A stretch of 15,370 bases of DNA from an uncultured Pseudomonadota bacterium. GTDB taxonomy: Bacteria; Pseudomonadota; Alphaproteobacteria; Rs-D84. Below are positions 1-7,553 of this stretch, in pieces; position 1 is the first letter of the stretch; each line of letters opens with the position of its first letter. Under the pieces are notes generated by a model. It searched no databases, was not told the DNA's origin, and saw only the letters and a list, made by a program, of their open reading frames with translations. The position numbers and the translations under genes are program-made. Where the stretch lies: assembly GCA_947169505.1 (NCBI GenBank), contig CAMVPZ010000007.1, positions 1-15,370 on the forward strand, in the 5' to 3' direction.

Positions 1-150
1 AATCACTTCAAGAGAATTATCTGTCGAACAATCATCAACTATTATCAGTTCCCAATTTGGATTTGTTTGCGCCAACAAACTGTCTATAAAAAACTTTATA
101 TATTTTTCGTGATTATATGATGGGCATAATATGGAAACCAATTTTTTCAT
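1..150 (-). CDS. Family 2 glycosyltransferase, N-terminal fragment
   Basis: Only the first 50 codons lie in the window; the gene continues past base 1. The peptide begins MKKLVSILCPSYNHEKYI, followed about 20 residues later by LIIVDDCSTDNS. This is the classic start of a GT-A fold, family 2 glycosyltransferase: the first beta strand, then the nucleotide-binding VDD-S-D segment. The later DxD metal motif and catalytic Asp are outside the window, so donor and acceptor sugars cannot be guessed. The ATG follows an AAGGA ribosome binding site about 6 bases upstream. It starts 9 bases after the stop of the DegT aminotransferase gene, so it is the last visible gene of the glycan operon. The family call is confident; the substrate is unknown. 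Confidence 0.85.
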   Translation of the reverse strand, partial: MKKLVSILCPSYNHEKYIKFFIDSLLAQTNPNWELIIVDDCSTDNSLEVI

Positions 151-159
151 ATTTTTCCT

Positions 160-1245
160 TTAAAATTTATTTATTGTGTCAACAACATACTTTACTTCAT
201 CATCCGTCATAACCGGCGACATAGGCAAAGACATTATAGTACGATGAATTTCTTCTGTGATTGGTAATGTTTGATTATTCCATTCGGCATAAGCACCTTG
301 CTTATGTGGTGGCATAGGGTAGTGTATATTCGTTTGAATATTATGTTCATTTAAATATTTGCACAATCCATCACGATCTTCACATCGCACAGCAAACACA
401 TGCCAAACATGAGCTTTTTCATCATATGTTTTTGGTAAAATAATTTTTGGATTTGTGATGTTTTCACGATAATATTTGGCGATTTCACGTCTGCGATTAT
501 TATCATCATCTAAATGTGATAATTTTACATCCAATAAACCCGCTTGAATTTCATCCAACCTTGAATTGACACCTTTGTAAATATGGTGATATTTATAATC
601 AGATCCATAATTAGCAATCGTATGAATTTTTTTATATAAATCTGTATCATTAGTTGTCACACCACCGGCATCACCCAACGCACCCAAATTTTTACCGGGA
701 TAAAAAGAAAACGCCGCCGCATCACCCAAATTACCAACACGTTTTCCATCATACATTGCACCATGTGCCTGGGCAGAATCTTCGATAACCTTTAAATTAT
801 ATTTTTTTGCCAATTCCCAAATCTTTTTCATTTGAACAGCCTGGCCATACAAATGCACAACAATAATCGCCTTTGTGCGTGAAGTAATTTTTTCTTCGAT
901 TTTCTCTGGATCGATATTGTAAGTGTTAATATCAGGTTCAACCAACACCGGTGTACAACCGTTTTCAGAAATTGCCAATATTGTCGCAATATATGTATTT
1001 GCAGGAACGATTATTTCATCCCCAGCACCAAAGCCAAAACCACGAATAATTAAATTAATAGCATCCAAACCATTTGCAACCCCAACCGCATGTTTGACAC
1101 CGCAAAATTCAGCAAAATGTTTAGTAAATTCTTCATTCCATTTGCCAGATAAATACCAACCAGAATCCAAAACATCTTTGATTCTTTTGTCCATTTCGTC
1201 ACGGAAACGGTTGTTAATCTTTTGTAAATCTAAAAATTTAATCAT
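160..1245 (-). CDS. DegT/DnrJ/EryC1-family sugar aminotransferase (FdtB/QdtB-like)
   Basis: A 361-residue PLP enzyme of the DegT/DnrJ/EryC1/StrS family, full length for the family (about 360-400). Visible landmarks are a GVANGLDA phosphate-contact segment (residues 54-61), the PLP-stacking IEDSAQAHGA (154-163, Asp156), and the Schiff-base lysine in FSFYPGKNLGALGD (Lys185). C-terminal LPMSPVMTDDEV is also typical. These enzymes transfer an amino group from glutamate to a keto sugar nucleotide. Because the same operon has a FdtA/QdtA-type 3,4-ketoisomerase, the likely substrate is a dTDP-3-keto-6-deoxyhexose, giving dTDP-3-amino-3,6-dideoxy-galactose or -glucose; that part is inference. The ATG has an AAGGGG ribosome binding site 6 bases upstream and lies 17 bases after the preceding glycosyltransferase gene. 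Unusually for the pathway, it is separated from the ketoisomerase gene by five genes. Confidence 0.9.
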   Translation of the reverse strand: MIKFLDLQKINNRFRDEMDKRIKDVLDSGWYLSGKWNEEFTKHFAEFCGVKHAVGVANGLDAINLIIRGFGFGAGDEIIVPANTYIATILAISENGCTPVLVEPDINTYNIDPEKIEEKITSRTKAIIVVHLYGQAVQMKKIWELAKKYNLKVIEDSAQAHGAMYDGKRVGNLGDAAAFSFYPGKNLGALGDAGGVTTNDTDLYKKIHTIANYGSDYKYHHIYKGVNSRLDEIQAGLLDVKLSHLDDDNNRRREIAKYYRENITNPKIILPKTYDEKAHVWHVFAVRCEDRDGLCKYLNEHNIQTNIHYPMPPHKQGAYAEWNNQTLPITEEIHRTIMSLPMSPVMTDDEVKYVVDTINKF

Positions 1246-1262
1246 TGTTTCCCCTTTGCATA

Positions 1263-2525
1263 CTATAAATCTTTAGTTTTTGGTTCCAAATACACGATTT
1301 CCCCCGGCTTTTTGCTACAAAACAAACGTTTTATTTTGCATGTCTTTTTATTAGATACATCCAAATTCAATATATCAGACATATCTTTGAATCGATGTTC
1401 CCATCTCCAACCATTATTAATAATATCATTAGATTTTTCAACAAAATCTTGTCGTAAATGTTCATCATCTAAATATTTCTTACATATATCACGTGCTTCG
1501 TATTGATCATTAAACATTGGAATGTCCAAACCACTAAATTGTTCACGAACAAATGGTGAAAAAGACGAAATTAATGCACCACTACTGGCCAATACGTCAC
1601 AAATTCTAAAATTCATACCATTCACACTTTGATCATGGTTTATGTTTATACATATTTTTGATTTGTTATATACCCATTCGTTTTCTGCAACACTGGTAGC
1701 CGTTTCAGGATGAACACACGCATATAAAGATGGTAAAAAAGACCTGATATTTTGCCAATCCCAATTTCCCCATATATGTAATCCCATATCAGTCAAAGCA
1801 GATAATATCAGTGTTCGTTTTTCTTGTGAAAAAAATATAGAATATTCGGTTTCGGGTATAGATTGAAAATCTTTAATCAAATCCTGATTTTGAACGCCAT
1901 CTAATACGTTGTTTTTATTCACAAAATATGTGCGAAAATTATTTATTAATTTTAATAAATCTGGATTACTGCGCCATTTTTCAATAAAATCTTGAAATTT
2001 TGCACTGGTTTGAAAAAAAGAACCAATAAAAGATATGTTTTTGTCCTTGTCCATTTTTATGTTTTTTATATTGGTCGCAGGTTTTATTAAAAATATTCTG
2101 TTATCGGGTATTCCAAAATATTTTTGGCGTGGTTTCATTTCTTGGTGTGAAAAACAAAAGAAATAATATCTGTCTAAATTTGATTTAATTATGTCTTTTG
2201 AATTCCAAAAATATTCACTGTCTGCGCCCCAGACAACAATAGGACAATCTGTGATATTAACAATATTATTATATATGGTGTTATTAAAAGTAATTATTAA
2301 TTCCGGATTAAAATTGCGAATATCACTTTCCAATTGTGAAATATCTATGTTTTCAATCATCGGATTGTTGCCACAAAACATTACTGATTGGAAACGATTT
2401 GGGACATATACTAAAACATCATTACCAACTTTACTTAATTCCGTGATAAATTGTTCCATAAAACCGCTTGGTATGTATTTGCCATTTTTTAATAATCCAT
2501 TGGAAATCCCAACCAATATTCGCAT
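1263..2525 (-). CDS. CgeB-like glycosyltransferase (first in position of a tandem pair)
   Basis: A 420-residue protein with two Rossmann-like halves. The C-terminal half carries a segment typical of the CgeB/Glyco_trans_1_2 group: VYNKSKICININHD (residues 285-298) followed by FRICDVLASSGALISS (306-321). This group transfers sugars in surface-glycan or spore-coat synthesis and is usually cytoplasmic; donor and acceptor cannot be read from sequence. I chose the ATG at 2525 because AAAGGG sits 7 bases before it; a GTG nine codons upstream stays open but lacks such a site. It is a clear paralogue of the gene just upstream (2564-3841): both share FNP-LII-FNN near residue 75, an FIG-F strand near 168, and the VYN-S...CD(V/I)LAS block. 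The two are separated by 38 bases, so they probably arose by tandem duplication and may add successive sugars. Confidence 0.75.
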   Translation of the reverse strand: MRILVGISNGLLKNGKYIPSGFMEQFITELSKVGNDVLVYVPNRFQSVMFCGNNPMIENIDISQLESDIRNFNPELIITFNNTIYNNIVNITDCPIVVWGADSEYFWNSKDIIKSNLDRYYFFCFSHQEMKPRQKYFGIPDNRIFLIKPATNIKNIKMDKDKNISFIGSFFQTSAKFQDFIEKWRSNPDLLKLINNFRTYFVNKNNVLDGVQNQDLIKDFQSIPETEYSIFFSQEKRTLILSALTDMGLHIWGNWDWQNIRSFLPSLYACVHPETATSVAENEWVYNKSKICININHDQSVNGMNFRICDVLASSGALISSFSPFVREQFSGLDIPMFNDQYEARDICKKYLDDEHLRQDFVEKSNDIINNGWRWEHRFKDMSDILNLDVSNKKTCKIKRLFCSKKPGEIVYLEPKTKDL

Positions 2526-2563
2526 ATTATGACCCTTTTTGTCTTTTATCACAAAATATAATT

Positions 2564-3841
2564 TTAATCATTTTTATGTTTTTGTAAATATTCGTTTTGT
2601 TTGCGTATAGTTCTTTTTAAAAATTGTAATTTCCCATCAGTATTATTAATTAAAGACATATTGTAATAATCACCAATTACTTTAAAAACATTTTCATATC
2701 TGTGATTTTTGTTTATTATCTCATGACATTTTGCGACAATTTCTCGTCTTTCTTTGTCATGATTTAAATAATATTTGACTTTTTCATGCAATTCATTTGC
2801 ATCTTTATAAGTTGGGATTATTCCGCCAAACAAGCGTTCCAAATCTTTGGATGGATTAGATATCAACAACGCATTTGATGCCAAAATATCACAAACACGC
2901 CATGAAAAACCGGTGTTTACTTGGGCATGAGGCAAATTCAATGATATACGTGAAGAATTATAAACTCTTTCATTGTCTTCAACAGAATAAACTTGTTCAA
3001 CTTCACATTTTTTAAATAATTCTGGATAATGCAACACACAAGATAATCCACCATCCCATGACCAAATATGCAAATCCATATCCAACAAACCGCTAAGTAA
3101 ATTTATACGTTTTTTTTCAGTTAATGTACCAAACACAGAAGATATAAGATAATCATAATTTATCTTCATATTGGCAACACTTTCTAATTTTTCAATTAAT
3201 TTTACTGCTGTTTTAGTCACTTTTTTAGACTTTTCCAATTCGTCTATGATTTTAACAAACAAATTTTTACAAAGTTCTTTATCTTTGGATTTGTTTTTAA
3301 GTGTAAGAAATATATTACTAAGATAAGTTTCTGAATTATAAAAATTACCGATAAATGCAATATCTTTTGTTGGTTTAATTTTTGAATCTGCATGCATATC
3401 TGTAGAATAGGGAATCAATATTTGGCGTTCCATTGGTATATTATATTCTTCGCACAAAGTATCAGCCATATCGTTATTCAAATATGCAACAGAATACCGA
3501 TGACTGTTCTTTTTAATAAAACTTTTATAATTCCAATACACAGGTGTATCTGATGCAACCACCAATATAGGACAGGTCAAATGTTTAACAAACCCGGATT
3601 TTATGGCGTTATTAAAAGCAATAATTAAATCCGGATTAAAATTACGGATTTCTTTTTTTGTTTGATAATTTATAAATTTTCTTTTTAATTTATGCCGAAC
3701 TTGAAAATCTTGTGCGATATACGTCAAAACATCATTACCGTTTCGTGCCAATGATTTAATAAAACTGTCTATATATGGTTCCAAACCGAACGCAGAAAAA
3801 GCACGGAAAAAACCGTCTGCACACACAAGAATTTTTGCCAT
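2564..3841 (-). CDS. CgeB-like glycosyltransferase (second of the tandem pair)
   Basis: A 425-residue paralogue of the 1263-2525 protein. It starts MAKILVCADGFF and shares NPDLIIAFNNAI (residues 69-80), IAFIGNF (161-167) and, near the C terminus, RVYNSSRISLNLPHAQ (292-307) with WRVCDILASNALLIS (314-328), the CgeB/Glyco_trans_1_2 signature region. It is presumably a cytoplasmic glycosyltransferase acting on the operon's glycan. The middle (about residues 170-250) is Lys-rich, largely helical in appearance, and differs most from the neighbour. Start and previous stop overlap as TAATG, and GGGGAG lies just upstream, so translation is coupled to the aminotransferase gene at 3841-5037. No signal peptide or membrane segment is apparent. 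Donor and acceptor are unknown. Confidence 0.75.
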   Translation of the reverse strand: MAKILVCADGFFRAFSAFGLEPYIDSFIKSLARNGNDVLTYIAQDFQVRHKLKRKFINYQTKKEIRNFNPDLIIAFNNAIKSGFVKHLTCPILVVASDTPVYWNYKSFIKKNSHRYSVAYLNNDMADTLCEEYNIPMERQILIPYSTDMHADSKIKPTKDIAFIGNFYNSETYLSNIFLTLKNKSKDKELCKNLFVKIIDELEKSKKVTKTAVKLIEKLESVANMKINYDYLISSVFGTLTEKKRINLLSGLLDMDLHIWSWDGGLSCVLHYPELFKKCEVEQVYSVEDNERVYNSSRISLNLPHAQVNTGFSWRVCDILASNALLISNPSKDLERLFGGIIPTYKDANELHEKVKYYLNHDKERREIVAKCHEIINKNHRYENVFKVIGDYYNMSLINNTDGKLQFLKRTIRKQNEYLQKHKND

Positions 3842-5037
3842 TATTGTCTCCCCAGTTCTTTTATTTGTTGTTTTATTTTTGTGTTATCGTATTGTGGCAT
3901 ATCAATAAAAGACTTTATAATTTTCAAAGATTCTTTTATCGTCGATTCATCTTCTACACCAATACCAAAACGAATAAATTGTGATGTAGATTCACCATAT
4001 GCCGCCCCAGGAACAGTTGCAATATTATGATTTATCAACAAATCATATACCAATTCATTTGTTGTTCCTTTGAATTCAGATACATCTAACAAGAAATAAA
4101 ACGTCCCAACCCCCGCCATTGGTTTTATACCCATTTCTTTCATAATCTCGTAAACACGCTGTCTTTTTTCAGCCATTTTTACAGCCTGAGGGTGAGTATA
4201 AAATAAAATCTCTTCAAAATGTTGTGCCATATAATCTTGTAATACAGTTGGTGCGCATGTCACAATATGTTGATTCAATTTCAACAATTGTTTTATTAAT
4301 TTTTGATGTGCAACTACATAACCAACACGCCAACCCGACATTCCCATGTTTTTAGACAATGAATTTACAATAATTGTGTGTTCTTTTGTTTTGTCGAAAC
4401 TGGCAAAAGAAATGAATTTATCTTGGTCGCATAAAAAATCAGAATATGCTTCATCAGACAATATAAATAAATTATATTTTTCAGCCAATCCTATTAAAAA
4501 TTCAAATTCTTGTTTGGAAAACAATTTCCCGGATGGATTTGTAGGATTGTTTATGATAATGGCTTTTGTTTTCGATGTTATGTGTTTTTCCCAATCTTGA
4601 ACACTTTCTTTCCATGGAACAGCAACATGTACACCGCCAGATAATTTAATTTGTTCTTTGTACGACAACCACGCTGGCTCTGGAACCAAAACTTCATCGC
4701 CTTGTTGTAAAATTGTTTGTAAAACCATGTATATCAAACATTTTGAACCCGCACTGACCAATATTTCATTTTCAGGATTAATATCAACCCCATAATTTTT
4801 ATAAAGATTTGATAACTTTTGACGCAAACTTAACAAACCCATGCTTGAAGAATAATGATATCCCCAATACCAATCATGATCCGAAATTTCAAAACGTGGT
4901 ATGTCAAAAAAGGCTTCGCCCAAAGAATATGTGTAAACACGTTCACCACGTGATTTCTTATCATAAACTATTTGGTTTATGTATATAGAAAGAGCTTCTG
5001 GTATATTTTCAACGATATTATTTAAAACAGGTATCAT
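3841..5037 (-). CDS. Class I/II PLP-dependent aminotransferase (AspC-like)
   Basis: A 398-residue fold-type I aminotransferase of normal length. It shows NNPTNPSGKLF (residues 163-173), the DEAYSDF segment with PLP-contacting Asp195 and Tyr198, the Schiff-base lysine in NSLSKNMGMSGWRVGY (Lys229), and a late Arg in FIRFGIG that in this family grips the substrate carboxylate. The substrate is therefore an amino or keto acid rather than a sugar nucleotide. In general metabolism this family includes aspartate, aromatic and alanine aminotransferases. Here it sits inside a glycan operon, overlapping the amidohydrolase-fold gene by ATGA and the next glycosyltransferase by TAATG. Its likely job is therefore making a dedicated amino acid or amino-bearing building block for the glycan; that is inference. 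A housekeeping aspartate aminotransferase placed in the operon by chance is the alternative. Confidence 0.88.
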   Translation of the reverse strand: MIPVLNNIVENIPEALSIYINQIVYDKKSRGERVYTYSLGEAFFDIPRFEISDHDWYWGYHYSSSMGLLSLRQKLSNLYKNYGVDINPENEILVSAGSKCLIYMVLQTILQQGDEVLVPEPAWLSYKEQIKLSGGVHVAVPWKESVQDWEKHITSKTKAIIINNPTNPSGKLFSKQEFEFLIGLAEKYNLFILSDEAYSDFLCDQDKFISFASFDKTKEHTIIVNSLSKNMGMSGWRVGYVVAHQKLIKQLLKLNQHIVTCAPTVLQDYMAQHFEEILFYTHPQAVKMAEKRQRVYEIMKEMGIKPMAGVGTFYFLLDVSEFKGTTNELVYDLLINHNIATVPGAAYGESTSQFIRFGIGVEDESTIKESLKIIKSFIDMPQYDNTKIKQQIKELGRQ

Positions 5038-5699
5038 CTTATGGCCTTTGTTAGTTCTAAAAAGTTATTGTTTAACAAATCAATTTTTTTCATCTTTTTG
5101 TAATACTTTACAACATCAGCTTGACTAAAGAAAGGATAATCAGATGATAATAATACCCGATTTTTAAATGGTGAATTCAACGCATATTTTATTGCATCAT
5201 TTATATAATTCAATCCGGTCTTTTTATCGCCCAATTTTCCAAGATTCGTATGGGTTAATGCAAAATCAATCCATACATTTTTTTGAAAATGACATATTTT
5301 TATAAAATCATTTATCAAATACCCACCACTGTGTGGAAATATAAATGTTATATCCGGTGCAGACATCGCAACACGCCAATAATCATTTGATTGCCAATAT
5401 GGTTCATTCAGCGTATCAATCATTACACACTTTGGATTGTTTTTAGATATAAAATTAATAACTTCGTCTGGTGAATATTTTTCACGTCTTGGATGAATTT
5501 TTATATATTTATGTTTAATTGTTTTATTAATTTCACCATATGTCACATAATAAAATGCAAAATAATTCTTTTCTGGGTTGTGTAATTTTAACACAGAATC
5601 ATTATCCAAAGTACCTTCAAAATATGGTTTTCCCATTAAACCTATTATAAAGCCACCTGATTCTTTGCATAAATTATGAATATGGGCATCATAAAACAT
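5034..5699 (-). CDS. Small amidohydrolase-fold (TIM-barrel) protein
   Basis: A 221-residue protein with the metal-binding layout of the amidohydrolase superfamily. It has HxH in FYDAHIHN near the N terminus (His6, His8), a His after strand 3 in YIKIHPRR (His69), FIFPHSGG (His123), and a late Asp in VLLSSDYPF (Asp187). This matches the amidohydrolase_2 type, which includes decarboxylases as well as hydrolases. It is short for the family (often 260-330), yet all the metal ligands appear present. The start at 5699 is preferred over an in-frame ATG at 5711: GGAAG lies at good spacing, and it begins one base after the ATP-grasp stop codon. Its end overlaps the aminotransferase start by four bases. 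Tight coupling on both sides suggests one pathway with the ATP-grasp enzyme and the aminotransferase. The reaction is not known. Confidence 0.7.
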   Translation of the reverse strand: MFYDAHIHNLCKESGGFIIGLMGKPYFEGTLDNDSVLKLHNPEKNYFAFYYVTYGEINKTIKHKYIKIHPRREKYSPDEVINFISKNNPKCVMIDTLNEPYWQSNDYWRVAMSAPDITFIFPHSGGYLINDFIKICHFQKNVWIDFALTHTNLGKLGDKKTGLNYINDAIKYALNSPFKNRVLLSSDYPFFSQADVVKYYKKMKKIDLLNNNFLELTKAIR

Positions 5700-5700
5700 T

Positions 5701-6924
5701 TTATCTTCCATTCATTTTGGTTAACATCGCTTGTTCTTGAATTTGGATATATTCCGGTGTCATCACAGATTTAGGTCCGGACAATATTTCAAACCCTAAA
5801 CGAGCATTATCATTATCAATTTTGGTAAATTTATTACCAACATATAAATTATCACGATTAAAATAACGGCTTTCTATTGAAGACTCTGTAAAATCTAAAA
5901 GATTAACAGACTTTTTTATCTCATAACCATCTGGAAAATCATAAAAGAAATACAAAGATGATTTATCTGTTTGTGGATGCAAACCGTTTTTCACGGGCAT
6001 ACCATTTTGAACTTTGATTAAATCGCCCAAGAAATTTGATCCAGACACAATGTCAACCAAATCAGATGCAATAAAACCACTGCTGCGTGCACCAATTTCA
6101 ACAGGTGACAAAGTTCCATCTTGTTTTAACAAAACTTCCAAATGTCCCAATGAAGAAGAAAACCCCAACGTTTTATAACATTTAATTCCAAATTCTGCGA
6201 TTTTGTTTTGCAAATCAGCACCAACCGCATTATAGTGCAACTTTACAGCGATTTTATTATTGTCTGTGTTTTTTGTATGTTGTTTTTTTGATATTCCATA
6301 AACAGATACATTTCCGTAATTATCACCAATCATTTCAACAGTAAATTCCGTGCCGTCAACAAATTCTTCTATGACCGTAATGTTATCAGACGCTTCTGTT
6401 TTTGCACGATTAAACGCATTTTTTATGGTTTCTGTATCAGCATTTTTTTCGACAATCGTGATGCCACGAGATGATGCGGAATTATCAGGTTTAACAATCA
6501 ATTTATATTTTTTGTTAAATTCTATAATAGAATCATCAAAATCTGTATATTTTTTTGAAATACGATTTAATATACCAGCTTCGTTCCATTTTTGTGTCAT
6601 CATAGATTTAGAAGAAGAATATTTCAAACCTTCATCTGTGATAGTAGTTAAACCAATCGCACGATTAATTTTTGCAACAGACGGAACCGCCAAATCAATC
6701 GAAGAATAAGCAAAAGCAACATTATCAAAAACACCATCTTTTTTCAAAGCATCAATTATTGCGTTGCTGTCTTTTACATCAATTCTGTAATGTTTATCAC
6801 CCGTCATTTGTGGATGTTCGTTCCAATCAACCACATAAACCAGATATCCTGCATTTTTAAATTTATTTAAAATACCAAAATTTAATTTGTTTCCGCCCAA
6901 TAATAAAAATATTTTGTGTTGCAT
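5701..6924 (-). CDS. ATP-grasp ligase (carbamoyl-phosphate synthase L-chain type fold)
   Basis: A 407-residue ATP-grasp protein. The N-terminal third is a Rossmann-like preATP domain (IFLLLGGNKLNFG, residues 5-17). The ATP-grasp core has LIVKPDNSASSRGI (142-155; Lys145 and the flexible loop), VIEEFVDGTEFTVE (184-197; adenine and ribose contacts), HLEVLL (261-266, Glu263) and SPVEIGARSSG (273-283; Glu276 and Arg280 for Mg and phosphate). The last 70 residues or so, including LGFEILSGP, resemble the small C-terminal domain found in such ligases. The family activates a carboxylate as acyl phosphate and joins it to an amine, commonly making an amide or peptide bond. In this operon it could attach an amino acid to an amino sugar or make a small dipeptide; that is inference. 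AAGGT precedes the ATG by 7 bases, and the gene follows the ketoisomerase gene by 23 bases. Confidence 0.85.
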   Translation of the reverse strand: MQHKIFLLLGGNKLNFGILNKFKNAGYLVYVVDWNEHPQMTGDKHYRIDVKDSNAIIDALKKDGVFDNVAFAYSSIDLAVPSVAKINRAIGLTTITDEGLKYSSSKSMMTQKWNEAGILNRISKKYTDFDDSIIEFNKKYKLIVKPDNSASSRGITIVEKNADTETIKNAFNRAKTEASDNITVIEEFVDGTEFTVEMIGDNYGNVSVYGISKKQHTKNTDNNKIAVKLHYNAVGADLQNKIAEFGIKCYKTLGFSSSLGHLEVLLKQDGTLSPVEIGARSSGFIASDLVDIVSGSNFLGDLIKVQNGMPVKNGLHPQTDKSSLYFFYDFPDGYEIKKSVNLLDFTESSIESRYFNRDNLYVGNKFTKIDNDNARLGFEILSGPKSVMTPEYIQIQEQAMLTKMNGR

Positions 6925-6947
6925 TTTAATTACCTTTGTATTTAATT

Positions 6948-7376
6948 TTATCTTACGTTAACATTATAAGTTTTAGCCGATTTTATTTCATTCACAAACG
7001 TTTTATAATCACGTATGTAATCTTTTTCGTCATAATGTTCAGACGCTAAAACCATGACTACACAATCAGATGAAAAATTTGTAAATTCCCGCCAAATATT
7101 GCTTTTTATATACAAACCTTGGGATGGAGAATTCAAATGTACTGTTGTGCGCTCTGTACCATTGTCCAATATAAAATCACATGAGCCAGATGTACAAATA
7201 ATAACTTGCTCTAATTTACGATGGGCATGTTTACCACGAACCACATCGTTTTTGTTTCCCCAAATATAATATACACGTTTAATATCAAAAGGTATATTTT
7301 TAGAACTTTCTAACGCCACCAAACTGCCTTCGTGATTACCACGAACATTGAAATTTAACAATTCATACTTTACCAT
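6948..7376 (-). CDS. dTDP-4-keto-6-deoxyhexose 3,4-ketoisomerase (FdtA/QdtA-like cupin)
   Basis: A 142-residue single-domain cupin, the normal size for FdtA/QdtA (WxcM-like) enzymes. RVYYIWG (residues 34-40), RGKHAHRKLEQV (47-58, with active-site His50 and His52) and the late YDEKDYIRDYKTF (115-127) are all hallmarks of this family. These enzymes move the keto group of dTDP-4-keto-6-deoxyglucose from C4 to C3 so that a DegT-type aminotransferase can then make a 3-amino sugar. Whether the product has the galacto (FdtA) or gluco (QdtA) configuration cannot be decided by eye, so no symbol is given. It is the first gene of the operon as seen here. A GGG run about 10 bases before the ATG is a rather distant ribosome binding site. 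The dTDP-glucose synthesis genes and the usual acetyltransferase are not in the window. Confidence 0.88.
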   Translation of the reverse strand: MVKYELLNFNVRGNHEGSLVALESSKNIPFDIKRVYYIWGNKNDVVRGKHAHRKLEQVIICTSGSCDFILDNGTERTTVHLNSPSQGLYIKSNIWREFTNFSSDCVVMVLASEHYDEKDYIRDYKTFVNEIKSAKTYNVNVR

Positions 7377-7450
7377 TTACGTCTTGCCCTTGATTTTAAC
7401 AAAATTAACAAATCTTTGATCGGTCAAAAGTACTCGGCAGAGGGGCAGAT

Positions 7451-7552
7451 TTACAAGATACCACGCCAACCAACCCATACAATAGCGACCGCAACAGAGA
7501 ATATAAACCAAAATATCGGTAAAATCAACCTGTTTTTTAGGTTTTTTATCAA
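7451..7552 (-). CDS. Possible tiny membrane peptide (33 residues)
   Basis: A short frame opening with TTG two bases after the LysM gene stop would encode 33 residues. It has a basic start (LIKNLKNR) and then an uninterrupted hydrophobic stretch rich in Phe, Val, Ile and Trp (FIFSVAVAIVWVGW), ending GWRGIL. This is the layout of a one-pass membrane peptide. The codons look reasonable and the position suggests translational coupling to the LysM gene. However, the TTG start is weak, there is only GAAAG upstream, and the two other minus-strand frames are also open over much of this GC-richer stretch. I do not recognise a family. It could equally be leader sequence of the glycan operon. Confidence 0.3.
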   Translation of the reverse strand: MIKNLKNRLILPIFWFIFSVAVAIVWVGWRGIL

Positions 7553-7553
7553 T

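Noticed and set aside
923..1276. Plus-strand open frame of 117 codons opposite the DegT aminotransferase gene
   Set aside because: Antisense to a clear family member, with no upstream ribosome binding site.
7380..7425. TTGACC near 7420 as the -35 of the glycan operon promoter
   Set aside because: No acceptable -10 lies 15-19 bases downstream on the minus strand; the nearest TAAAAT is 23 bases away.
7420..7500. tRNA or other structured RNA gene in the GC-richer island
   Set aside because: No acceptor stem, T-loop consensus or conserved small-RNA core could be found on either strand by eye.
7527..7548. Possible terminator after the LysM gene (AACCT-7-AGGTT)
   Set aside because: The stem is only five pairs. 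The T run follows it on the plus strand, where there is no gene to terminate; on the minus strand it is followed by GATTTTA only.
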